A stretch of DNA of 64,000 bases from Nosema muscidifuracis (taxonomy: Eukaryota > Microsporidia > Nosematidae). Numbering within the stretch: the stretch's first letter is position 1; every line of letters begins with the position of its first letter. A model generated the notes under the pieces. It saw only the letters and a list, made by a program, of their open reading frames with translations, made no database searches and was not told the origin of the DNA. The DNA lies in assembly GCA_028335825.1 (NCBI GenBank), contig JAIOKI010000002.1, forward strand, positions 496,001 to 560,000, read 5' to 3'. Shown one piece after another: positions 18,140 to 25,913 of the stretch. A program made the translations under genes and the position numbers.

Positions 18140-19855
18140 ATGAAAAGAAACCGGATTAATAAATATATAAGCTTAGAAGCATCTGAATCAGAAAGTGGAG
18201 ATGAATCTGAAGATTTAGACCAGATTACTGAACCACTTGCTGTATCTAATTATACAGATATAGCTAAAAAAATAGAAGAAAAATATTCTCATTATGAGAC
18301 ATACAATGATGAAGAAGAAGTATCTGAAGATTTTGAAACAGAAGATGGAGGTGAACTTCTTCAGTCCCAGCTTATTCCTAGAAAGTCATCGCCAAGATTA
18401 TTTTTGGTACGTGTGAAGCGTGGTAAGGAAAAAGATATTTGTTTAAGGATTTTACAGAATAATCCTAAGATTTGTAGTATAATAGCTAAAGAAGGATTAA
18501 GAGGATATCTTTATATAGAAGCTTACCAAAAACAGCAAGTTTTAGATGCTTTTGATAAGGTACGTGGTATTAATAAAAATAAATTAACGATTGTTCCTCA
18601 TAACGAAATGATTGAAGCTATTTCTTATAGGACAGATATACAAAATGTTGAGTTTGGTCGTATAAAGAAGGGAAAATACAAAGGAGATTTGGTTCAGATC
18701 ATTGGAAATGATGGTGATATGATAAAAGTTAGGGTAATGCCAAGAATTAATGATGTTAAGAAATTATTTGATCCAATGGAATACAAAGATGAAGTAATTA
18801 AAGAGAATAAGAATGTCTATATATATAAGAGAGATATCTATGTAAATGGATATCTTGAAAAGGAAGTTTTAAGATCTAGTATAGAGTTTGATATAGAACC
18901 AAATTTTGAAGAGCTTGAACAATTTAATGTAAGAAAAAAATTTGATTCAGATGATAAAGTTAAAGTAATTAAAGGAGAATTAATAGGACTTAAAGGTAGA
19001 ATAAAAAGTATAACAGGAGGTATGGCTGTCATTATTTCTGAAGGTAAGCAGTACGAAATATTTTCAAATTTCCTTGATAAGTATTACGACATAGGCGAAG
19101 AAGTGTGTTATGGTTTAGAAAATGGGGTAATTACAAATATAAAAGATAATTTATATTACATAGCATTAAAAAATTTTACAGAAGAAGTTACAGCTAAAAT
19201 AGATCAAATTAAGAAACCGATACCAATTTCAAAAGAATTTATTCGTAAAGATCATGTAAAAGCAGTTATAAAAAGAGATCATTTAATTAATAAACAAGTA
19301 CAAATTAGAAAAGGACAATATAAAGGATATATTGGAGTAGTTAAAGATGTTTATATGAATAAATGTAGAATACAAATTAGTTCAAATCTAAAATATGTAA
19401 CAGTAGCTAAAGAAGATTTATTAGAGGTTAGAAATAATAACGAAGGAGATATTGATATAATTCCGAAAAAAGCTTTCTCAAGTATTGTCACAAAGACACC
19501 CGCATATGAGCCAGATGCACCTATCAATTATACTATGGATAAAAGTACTGAAAGATTTGATTACAGAGATGAAAAATTCAAAGGTGCACTTATTAAATTT
19601 AACAATAAGACTTATACAGTAGAATGTACTAACGGAAATAATTACATAACAAATGACGGAGTTTATTCACGAAGTGAAATTAAATTTGTAGTACCTAATA
19701 AAGAAGATGCAGTTATTATAATGGAAGGTGAAGATGTTGGTAAAAATGCTATCCTACTTGAGATAAATGAAACTACAAAGAATTGTATTGTAAAAATTGT
19801 CAATGGGAATATAAAAAATATTCCTTTAGGAATGCTTACAAAACGTGGATTTTAG
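18140..19855 (+). CDS. SPT5: Transcription elongation factor Spt5
   Basis: A 571-residue protein. An acidic N-terminus (about residues 12-72, rich in E/D/S) is followed by an NGN domain (about 83-155: PRLFLVRVKRGKEKDICLRI to KLTIVPHNEM) that binds Spt4. KOW-type modules follow, at about 170 (FGRIKKGKYKGDLVQIIG), 280 (KVIKGELIGLKGRIKSITGG), 385 (KQVQIRKGQYKGYIGVVKDV) and 525 (EDAVIIMEGEDVGKNAILLE). With Spt4 it clamps RNA polymerase II during elongation. It is about half the length of yeast Spt5, and the C-terminal phosphorylated repeat region appears to be absent. Confidence 0.92.
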   Translation: MKRNRINKYISLEASESESGDESEDLDQITEPLAVSNYTDIAKKIEEKYSHYETYNDEEEVSEDFETEDGGELLQSQLIPRKSSPRLFLVRVKRGKEKDICLRILQNNPKICSIIAKEGLRGYLYIEAYQKQQVLDAFDKVRGINKNKLTIVPHNEMIEAISYRTDIQNVEFGRIKKGKYKGDLVQIIGNDGDMIKVRVMPRINDVKKLFDPMEYKDEVIKENKNVYIYKRDIYVNGYLEKEVLRSSIEFDIEPNFEELEQFNVRKKFDSDDKVKVIKGELIGLKGRIKSITGGMAVIISEGKQYEIFSNFLDKYYDIGEEVCYGLENGVITNIKDNLYYIALKNFTEEVTAKIDQIKKPIPISKEFIRKDHVKAVIKRDHLINKQVQIRKGQYKGYIGVVKDVYMNKCRIQISSNLKYVTVAKEDLLEVRNNNEGDIDIIPKKAFSSIVTKTPAYEPDAPINYTMDKSTERFDYRDEKFKGALIKFNNKTYTVECTNGNNYITNDGVYSRSEIKFVVPNKEDAVIIMEGEDVGKNAILLEINETTKNCIVKIVNGNIKNIPLGMLTKRGF

Positions 19856-19885
19856 TGATAAATTAAAAAAAAATTATAAATATTT

Positions 19886-21001
19886 TTAATCGCTTTCACT
19901 GTCTGTTAAAGTTTGTGACGACCATCCATTTTCTTCTTCATCATCTTCTTTAGCCTTGCTACTTAAGTATTCATTAATGCTTTTTTCACCAATTTTACAT
20001 GCACTACTGTTTAGAAGACCTTTACTCTCATTTTCTGAGGAAACTTCTTTGTCTATTTCACAGTTTTTATTAACTTTTGTAACTGATGGTTCTTCCTTTC
20101 TAACAGATTCGTCTTGTGCATTGATAATCAAATTATCTGATTGATTACCTACAAATGAATTAAAAATAGAGGTATTTACAGTATCATTGACTATATTAGA
20201 AGTATTATTAGCTATATTAGAAATATCATTATTCAGATTAATTGTATTATTAGCTATATTAGAAATATCATTATTCAGATTAATTGTATCGTTAACTATA
20301 TTGGAATTATTAACAGATGATTTATTTTTTATATTTAAAACTTTTCCAATTTTTTTTCTTTTACAACAATCATTTGTGTGTTCCTTAAACATTTTCTTAA
20401 TAAAGCAAGGTGTTCTTAAAATATCACTTCCCCATTTTGGATACACATCCTTAAAAAAAAAGTAAAAATGACCTACAACTATTCCCAATAAATCTTCTAC
20501 TAAAATCCTTTTTTCTGTTACCAACATGAATAATGGAACAATAAATGGTAAATAAAAAGCTGGGAAGCTTATAAATCCAAATATTTGAACAACAGCTTGT
20601 GGATTTCTTCTCGTCCAAATGTAAGTTATTGTACTAGAAAAAGCTGATGCCAACATACTAATACTAAAAATATTAGCTATACCAAATAAAAGAGCCCAAA
20701 CTACAAATATTAAATAAAAATAATCAGAAGTAAAAATAAATCCTTCTTCTAACATTTTAGAATATCTGTATAAGAAAGTTATGTGTATCAATACATCTAA
20801 AGACGGTTTTCCAAAATATAAAAAGCATGTAAATACTCTCCAAATTTCCATGTATTTAAGAAACAAAGGACTGTAGAGAAGAGCATAAGATTGTACTACG
20901 TCTATGTATACCAAAATCATAATAACTATTATAGAGAGGCTTATACATCTTGTAATTGGTGGTGTAGATAAAAATTGAGAAGCCAAAATATTTGAGTTCA
21001 T
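19886..21001 (-). CDS. Derlin (Der1-like) ER membrane protein with long repetitive tail
   Basis: A 371-residue protein. Residues about 1-190 match Derlins: FLSTPPITRC start, YSPLFLKYMEIWRVFTCFLY, then several TM segments (about six) and a cytosolic basic turn. Derlins are inactive rhomboid relatives that help move misfolded proteins out of the ER for degradation. The tail (200-371) is Asn/Ser/Asp-rich and carries a duplicated 14-residue unit NTINLNNDISNIAN (a 42-bp DNA repeat near 20195-20300), ending in an acidic patch. The start at 21001 is set by CCCC directly before the ATG; upstream the frame has only TTG. Derlins are usually about 200-260 aa, so the tail is an oddity. Confidence 0.85.
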   Translation of the reverse strand: MNSNILASQFLSTPPITRCISLSIIVIMILVYIDVVQSYALLYSPLFLKYMEIWRVFTCFLYFGKPSLDVLIHITFLYRYSKMLEEGFIFTSDYFYLIFVVWALLFGIANIFSISMLASAFSSTITYIWTRRNPQAVVQIFGFISFPAFYLPFIVPLFMLVTEKRILVEDLLGIVVGHFYFFFKDVYPKWGSDILRTPCFIKKMFKEHTNDCCKRKKIGKVLNIKNKSSVNNSNIVNDTINLNNDISNIANNTINLNNDISNIANNTSNIVNDTVNTSIFNSFVGNQSDNLIINAQDESVRKEEPSVTKVNKNCEIDKEVSSENESKGLLNSSACKIGEKSINEYLSSKAKEDDEEENGWSSQTLTDSESD

Positions 21002-21244
21002 TTGGGGTGTAAAAATCTTTTTTTTAAGAAACAAATGACGAATAACTTTTTAAAATTTATATAAACTGATTGTTAGTTTTTTTTACAAATAGGTATTTTT
21101 TATATTTCCTATTGATCAATATAATAAAAAAAATTACAAAACGGAAGTCTATTTTTATAAATTAAAAAAATTAGAATATTTGTTTTGAAATATGAAACGT
21201 CATAAACAAAATTTAAAATAAAAATATTACAACAAACAATAAAA

Positions 21245-22306
21245 ATGAAAGACATAAGTAAAACAGAACAACAACTTGGCACAATAGAATTAAATCAGCA
21301 CATAGGATTTAGTAGTGTGCCTGATTTAATACGTAATAGAAGTATAGAGGATGGATTCGAGATCAATGTCTTGGTAACAGGTCGAAGAGGATTAGGTGCA
21401 TCGACTTTGATAAATAGTCTTTTTGGTGCTCCAATAATATCAAAATCACGTACTAACGATTTGGCAGTTACTAAAAACGAAATTATTGAAAATGGGATTT
21501 CTTTAAAAACTACTACAGCAACATACCATTCAGAAAAAATTAAACCAATAATTGATTACATAGATTCCAAAAATATGGAATATTTTGAGAATGAACAAGG
21601 TCCATATAAAATTCACAAGGATACACGAATACACGTATGTATATATCTTATACCATCTGATCATATTATGGAATCCGAGATAGATTTCATTAAATCAGTA
21701 TCAAAAAAAACAAATTTTGTTCCTGTGATTCCCAAAGCAGATATGTACACTAATGAGGAATTAATGCACCGAAAATCAGTAATTTATAATATTTTACAGG
21801 ATAGAGGTGTAATCTGTTTCTCTCCAGCAAATTTGGAAGGAAATTTAGATTCTGATGTTGAAGATTTGGAAAATCATTTTCCTTTTGCTGTAATTGCAAG
21901 TGAAACTGTACACGAAATTAATGGAGAAATTATACGTGGTCGTAAATATCCTTGGGGATTTATTGATATTGAAAATGAGGAAGGAAATGATTTTAAGAGT
22001 TTACAGAGAATGTTGATCTACAAACATTTTGATGAGTTAATTAACAAAACTCATATAAAATTTTATAACGATTTCAGAAAAAATGTACTCGAAATTGAAA
22101 AAAGTAGTGGAAGTATTCAATTAGCAAGGTATGATAAACTCAAAAATGAAATGAATTTGATATTAAAAGAAAGATACCAGAAAAAGATTAAGGAACTTAA
22201 AGAAGAAGAACAATTATTAGATGATATGATTAAAAATTTAGAAATAGATAAGAATAAAGATCAATGTCAAGTAGAAAATAATAAATTTGCTGAAGAAGTC
22301 AAATAA
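21245..22306 (+). CDS. Septin with altered P-loop
   Basis: A 353-residue protein with septin layout: GFSSVPDLIRNRSIEDGFEI before the G1 loop, a GTPase fold, then WGFIDIENE (septin unique element region), and a C-terminal coiled coil from about 285 (rich in K/E/L). Septins form filaments at division sites and membranes. The P-loop reads GRRGLGAST (residues 46-54), with Ala where the nucleotide-binding Lys is expected, and the G4 AKAD motif reads PKAD. A DxxG switch-II motif is not evident. It may therefore be a structural subunit with weak or no GTP hydrolysis, as known for some fungal septins. The coiled coil argues for a Cdc3/Cdc12-type rather than Cdc10-type member. No clear CCC signal precedes the ATG. 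Confidence 0.88.
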   Translation: MKDISKTEQQLGTIELNQHIGFSSVPDLIRNRSIEDGFEINVLVTGRRGLGASTLINSLFGAPIISKSRTNDLAVTKNEIIENGISLKTTTATYHSEKIKPIIDYIDSKNMEYFENEQGPYKIHKDTRIHVCIYLIPSDHIMESEIDFIKSVSKKTNFVPVIPKADMYTNEELMHRKSVIYNILQDRGVICFSPANLEGNLDSDVEDLENHFPFAVIASETVHEINGEIIRGRKYPWGFIDIENEEGNDFKSLQRMLIYKHFDELINKTHIKFYNDFRKNVLEIEKSSGSIQLARYDKLKNEMNLILKERYQKKIKELKEEEQLLDDMIKNLEIDKNKDQCQVENNKFAEEVK

Positions 22307-22329
22307 AATACTTTTAATTACATTTTATA

Positions 22330-22698
22330 TTAAAAAGGCTTAGAATTATAAAATAGTCCTATAATTAAAGCTATAAAAAATACGAGGTATCCAAAATGTT
22401 CGATTTGTTTTTCTATATTATAAATTTTCTTAGTCTCAATACTTTCATATATATTTTTTATATAAAATTTGTCTGTAATATTTGGATCAGGAGTTCTATA
22501 TTCTTTAAACAAAATATCAAGTTGTTCTTTTATTTTAGATTCGATTGAATCCATTTCAAAATTCAAAGATTGTTTGTCATCATTTGAATCTTTTTCACAG
22601 TTTAAAGATTTGTTGTCATTATTTGAATCATTTTCACAATCTAAAGATTTATTGTCATCATTTAAATCTGAAGTATTTTTATTGTTAGTTTCATACAT
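22330..22698 (-). CDS. Small tail-anchored membrane protein (122 aa), unknown family
   Basis: An acidic N-terminal half contains three copies of an Asp/Asn/Ser unit (DDNKSLDCENDSNN and variants). A helical middle follows, then a single C-terminal hydrophobic span (YLVFFIALIIGLFYNS), the arrangement of a tail-anchored protein facing the cytosol. SNARE-like or ER-adaptor roles are possible, but no SNARE layer pattern can be confirmed. It converges on the septin gene with only 23 bp between stops. The start is the first ATG; ATCCTT rather than a clean CCC precedes it. Confidence 0.55.
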   Translation of the reverse strand: MYETNNKNTSDLNDDNKSLDCENDSNNDNKSLNCEKDSNDDKQSLNFEMDSIESKIKEQLDILFKEYRTPDPNITDKFYIKNIYESIETKKIYNIEKQIEHFGYLVFFIALIIGLFYNSKPF

Positions 22699-22771
22699 AA
22701 GGATAGTTTTTTAACAAAATAATAAAAAAAAATAAGATTTATATTTATGTTGAATAACAGAAAATTAAATA

Positions 22772-23000
22772 ATTTTCTATGTTAAATATTTGATCTTAGA
22801 TGATTTATTTTCTATGTTAAATATTTAATCTTAGATGATTTATTTTCTATGTTAAATATTTAATTGTCTTAGATAAATTATTTTAAAGTTATTATATAAT
22901 TTTCTATGTTAAATATTTAATCTTAGATGAATTATTTTAAAGTTATTATATAATTTTCTATGTTAAATATTTAATCTTAGATAAATTATTTTAAAGTTAT
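22772..23000. repeat. Nested tandem repeat upstream of the Brix gene
   Basis: TTTTCTATGTTAAATATTTA occurs five times. In the first copies the unit is about 34-38 bp; in the last three it is extended by ATTATTTTAAAGTTATTATA to about 55-60 bp. The two unit sizes suggest two rounds of duplication. It ends about 75 bp before the Brix start codon. Confidence 0.85.
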
Positions 23001-23074
23001 TTACAGTTAATAATGTATCTTTTTTTTTTCAATATATTTTTTATCTGGTAAATTTCCCCCATAAATTATCAAAA

Positions 23075-23605
23075 ATGAAAATTTCAATCAAAGAACCAAA
23101 AAAAATGCACGAGAATACAAAATCATTTATAAATTTACTTAACACTCTTCTTCCTTCATCAGAAATTGTTAAAGATCATTTAAAAGATGCAGATATACAA
23201 ATAGATATCATACAAGATGTTTTACCAAAATATCTTGTTATAAAAAAGAAAGAAGTTTTTCAATATTCTTTAAAAATTTGTGAATATAGGAAGGTACCAA
23301 CTAATCCAAGATTTCCTGTTTCTAGTGATACACAACTTGTTCTTAATAATTTTACAACAGAAATCGGGACAAATTTAGCACATTGTCTTATAGAAATATT
23401 TCCTTGTAACGTTGATAGTAGACAAATTGTAAATTTTACTGTTAAAGATGAGTTCCTTTATTTTAGAATGTATCAGTACTGTTTTAGTAAAGAAGGGCCT
23501 ATTTTTGCTAAAGTTGGTCCACACATAAGTTTTAGATTGGTTAAATATGTTGAATACAAGGATGATAAAAAAAATGTTCAAGAATTTTTGGATTACAGCA
23601 AATAA
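23075..23605 (+). CDS. Brix-domain ribosome biogenesis protein, possibly Ssf1/Peter Pan type
   Basis: A 176-residue protein matching the Brix fold: an F-Y-S-L strand (KEVFQYSLKICEYRKVPTNP), LVLNNFTTEIGTNLAHCLIE, IFPCNVDSRQIVNF, then FLYFRMYQYCFSK and the closing GPHISFRLVKYV (Brix signature GP...L.L). Brix proteins act in nucleolar pre-rRNA assembly. The LVLNNF motif before IFP favours Ssf1/PPAN over Imp4, Rpf1, Rpf2 or Brx1, but assignment within the family is uncertain. It is shortened compared with the usual 290-450 aa. CCCCC lies 14 bp before the ATG. Confidence 0.7.
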   Translation: MKISIKEPKKMHENTKSFINLLNTLLPSSEIVKDHLKDADIQIDIIQDVLPKYLVIKKKEVFQYSLKICEYRKVPTNPRFPVSSDTQLVLNNFTTEIGTNLAHCLIEIFPCNVDSRQIVNFTVKDEFLYFRMYQYCFSKEGPIFAKVGPHISFRLVKYVEYKDDKKNVQEFLDYSK

Positions 23606-23636
23606 AAATGTTTTTTGTAAGTCTAAATTAAAATAT

Positions 23637-23870
23637 TTAATATTTGTATTGGAAATATCCACTTTCACAACTTCTTTTTTTCATCCATTTTTCATCTTTT
23701 AATGTGCTAAGATTGAATATGACGTTGGTAATTTCTTTCTCTTTTTCATAAAATTTTGTCAAAAGATCGTCTAATTCTTTATAATCACAGTCTATGTTAT
23801 TTATATCCATAAGAAGTATCAAAATTTTATCTATATCGTTATTCTTAATACATTCTTTAAACTTATCCAT
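23637..23870 (-). CDS. Small conserved-looking protein (77 aa), unknown
   Basis: A short helical, acidic-then-basic protein starting MDKFKECIKNNDIDKILILL. The coding strand has GGCCCC about 10 bp before the ATG, matching the start signal, and codon composition is mixed. It is divergent from the 23926 gene (55 bp between ATGs) and convergent with the Brix gene (31 bp between stops). No family is recognised; it could be a small coiled-coil subunit of a complex. Confidence 0.5.
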   Translation of the reverse strand: MDKFKECIKNNDIDKILILLMDINNIDCDYKELDDLLTKFYEKEKEITNVIFNLSTLKDEKWMKKRSCESGYFQYKY

Positions 23871-23925
23871 TTCAATAAAGGGGCCAAATAAGATTGGACT
23901 TATTTGTAGAATAGATATAAAATCA
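23871..23925. promoter_or_regulatory. Bidirectional promoter with shared GGGGCC
   Basis: A 55-bp gap between divergent start codons. The single self-overlapping GGGGCC at 23880-23885 reads as CCC/GGG on both strands and is the only such signal present, so one element may serve both genes. Confidence 0.55.
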
Positions 23926-25113
23926 ATGAGCGATTTTTATTTTCATACAAATTATAATTTATTATTTATGCAAAATTTGTATTTAAAAAAAAAATTTTAT
24001 GCATCCATTAAAATGCTTATGATCGAACTCACATCAAAATATTTAAAAACTAAATCTGTTAAAGAAACTTTTTTTAAATGGATGATAAAAGATGATATAC
24101 TATATTATAAGAAATGTAAAATTTGTAAGGTAGATTTTCATAGTCTAATTGATGACATTTTTTTATTTGTATTTAAGAAAGATCTTATAGAAGAATATAC
24201 AATGAAGAAATATAAAGAAAAGAAAATTAAGCATGAGTTTTTATTTGAGAAAATATTTTCTATAGATTTTTACAAAAAAATTAAACCTGAATTTGATAAT
24301 ATTGATAGCAGTATTAGCAATATTTCAATATCCTCCAAAGATCGAAATTATAATTTTCTTACTAACATAGAAAATACAGAATTTGACATGTCTTCTTATA
24401 ATTTAATATACAGATTCAACAAGTTAAATATATTTAAAACTTCATTAGATCATAAATTAGAAATTTTTATAAGAGATGAGAAAATACATTTAGCTTATAA
24501 AAACTTTATAGTTACACAACATACAAAAGATATTATTTATAAATTTAAAGTTAAAAGAAGTGGTAAAGATATTATAGATATTATATACAAATCAATTAAT
24601 AACAAAGCTAAAAGTATATATAAAATGTTACTGGCCCTTACAATATTTATTGATATAAGTGTTAATATTAGAAATACACAGATTGAGAGTTTTTTATATG
24701 AAATTTGTTTATTTGAAAGCAAAATAAGCAAATATATAAATTTTAATATATTTAAAAGTGAAGTTTTAGTTGACTTATATAGAAAAATAGAAGATAAATT
24801 TCTAATTAATATCGATTGGAACATTTTATCTGTTGATGAAATGAAAAAAATCATTTTGTTAAAAACTGAAAATCTAATATTATACCTTGACAAGTGTGTA
24901 TTAGAAAAAAAGGAATTTGAAATAATACGAATCATAAATTTATTTAAAAATTTAGAAGAAAGAAATTTAATTATTGGATGGCTTATTAAGCGTAATTGTT
25001 TTTATCTTTTAGAAAAGCTTTTTTCTATTGAAAAGTCTAGTTTTTCAAAAATAGAAAAAATTTATATTAAAAGTAGCAGAAACGAGCAGAGATTTTCTAA
25101 ATACTTAAATTAA
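23926..25113 (+). CDS. Hypothetical protein (395 aa), helical, Lys/Ile-rich
   Basis: The start is placed at ATG 23926 (MSDFYFHTNYNLLF). The frame is open further upstream, but that part overlaps the divergent small gene and its shared promoter. The product is hydrophilic, very rich in K, I, L, N and F, with predicted long helices and no signal peptide or TM segment. A KKCKICKVDFHS stretch near residue 75 looks like half of a zinc site, but no partner cysteines are evident. The C-terminal 100 residues (LVDLYRKIEDKFLINIDWNI onward) look like a helical-repeat scaffold. Function unknown. It converges on the E2 gene with a 30-bp gap. Confidence 0.6.
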   Translation: MSDFYFHTNYNLLFMQNLYLKKKFYASIKMLMIELTSKYLKTKSVKETFFKWMIKDDILYYKKCKICKVDFHSLIDDIFLFVFKKDLIEEYTMKKYKEKKIKHEFLFEKIFSIDFYKKIKPEFDNIDSSISNISISSKDRNYNFLTNIENTEFDMSSYNLIYRFNKLNIFKTSLDHKLEIFIRDEKIHLAYKNFIVTQHTKDIIYKFKVKRSGKDIIDIIYKSINNKAKSIYKMLLALTIFIDISVNIRNTQIESFLYEICLFESKISKYINFNIFKSEVLVDLYRKIEDKFLINIDWNILSVDEMKKIILLKTENLILYLDKCVLEKKEFEIIRIINLFKNLEERNLIIGWLIKRNCFYLLEKLFSIEKSSFSKIEKIYIKSSRNEQRFSKYLN

Positions 25114-25143
25114 GGTTTATAAAAAAAAAAAGAAAAAATGTAT

Positions 25144-25653
25144 TTATTTACTAGAATTTTTGTCATTCATCATCTTTTGAACACTTTCTCTACATCTCTT
25201 TTTATATTCTTCAAAATCATTTTTGTAGATATCTGCAACTTCGCTTCTAAGTGGATCATCTGGATTTGGTTCATCTAACCAACTCAAAAGAGAAACTAAT
25301 ACTTTATCAAGGGTAAGTGCAGGAGACCATCCTTCAGCAAGTATATCAATACAAATAGTACCCTTTGAATTTATATTAGGATGATATATTGGGCTTAAAA
25401 ATGTGACCTTAGGAGCTTTGAATGGATAATCTGGAGGGAAATTAATAAGAAGTTTAAATCTTCCTCCTTTAAATACTGAATCTTCAGGGGCAGTTAAATA
25501 AGCTTCCCAAGTGAACAAGTCCCCATTTATAAAGGGATCAACATGTATATATTTGGATGTATTGTCATTTCCATCAGGATTTTTCTTTTTTTCTTCCATG
25601 TTCTTATACTCTTTCTTCAATCTTTTAATTGCTGCTGAATCCTGTAAAGCCAT
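25144..25653 (-). CDS. Ubiquitin-conjugating enzyme E2, UBC4/5-like
   Basis: A 169-residue UBC fold. Catalytic Cys101 lies in HPNINSKGTICIDIL, the HPN motif is at 91-93, and WSPALTLDKVLVSLLSWL plus EPNPDDPLR follow as in the UBC4/UBE2D class. It transfers ubiquitin from E1 to E3-bound substrates in cytosol and nucleus. An eight-or-so-residue insertion near 24-32 (KNPDGNDNTS) and a C-terminal extension set it apart from canonical 147-aa Ubc4. CCCC lies before the ATG on the coding strand. A Ubc7- or Ubc1-type E2 cannot be excluded. Confidence 0.9.
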   Translation of the reverse strand: MALQDSAAIKRLKKEYKNMEEKKKNPDGNDNTSKYIHVDPFINGDLFTWEAYLTAPEDSVFKGGRFKLLINFPPDYPFKAPKVTFLSPIYHPNINSKGTICIDILAEGWSPALTLDKVLVSLLSWLDEPNPDDPLRSEVADIYKNDFEEYKKRCRESVQKMMNDKNSSK

Positions 25654-25913
25654 TTTAGGGGCTAAATGTTTTTTATAAAAAATGTATTAAGGAGTTTGTT
25701 TTGTTTCAAAGGTGATAGTTATAATTAATAGATTGATATATGTTTTGTTCATGATATTATTCCTTCCTATTATATCATGATGGTTTGTTGTTTAAATATC
25801 TTTAAAAACAATTTAAATTATTTATTAATAACTTTTTCAAATAACGAATTATTTAAAAGTTAATATGTGCATAAATTCTTTAAGTTTCTAAAAATAGATT
25901 TATTTAGCCCTCT

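Noticed and set aside
23794-23925. N-terminal extension of the 395-aa protein
   Set aside because: It would overlap the divergent 77-aa gene and cross the shared promoter; its translation is low-complexity.
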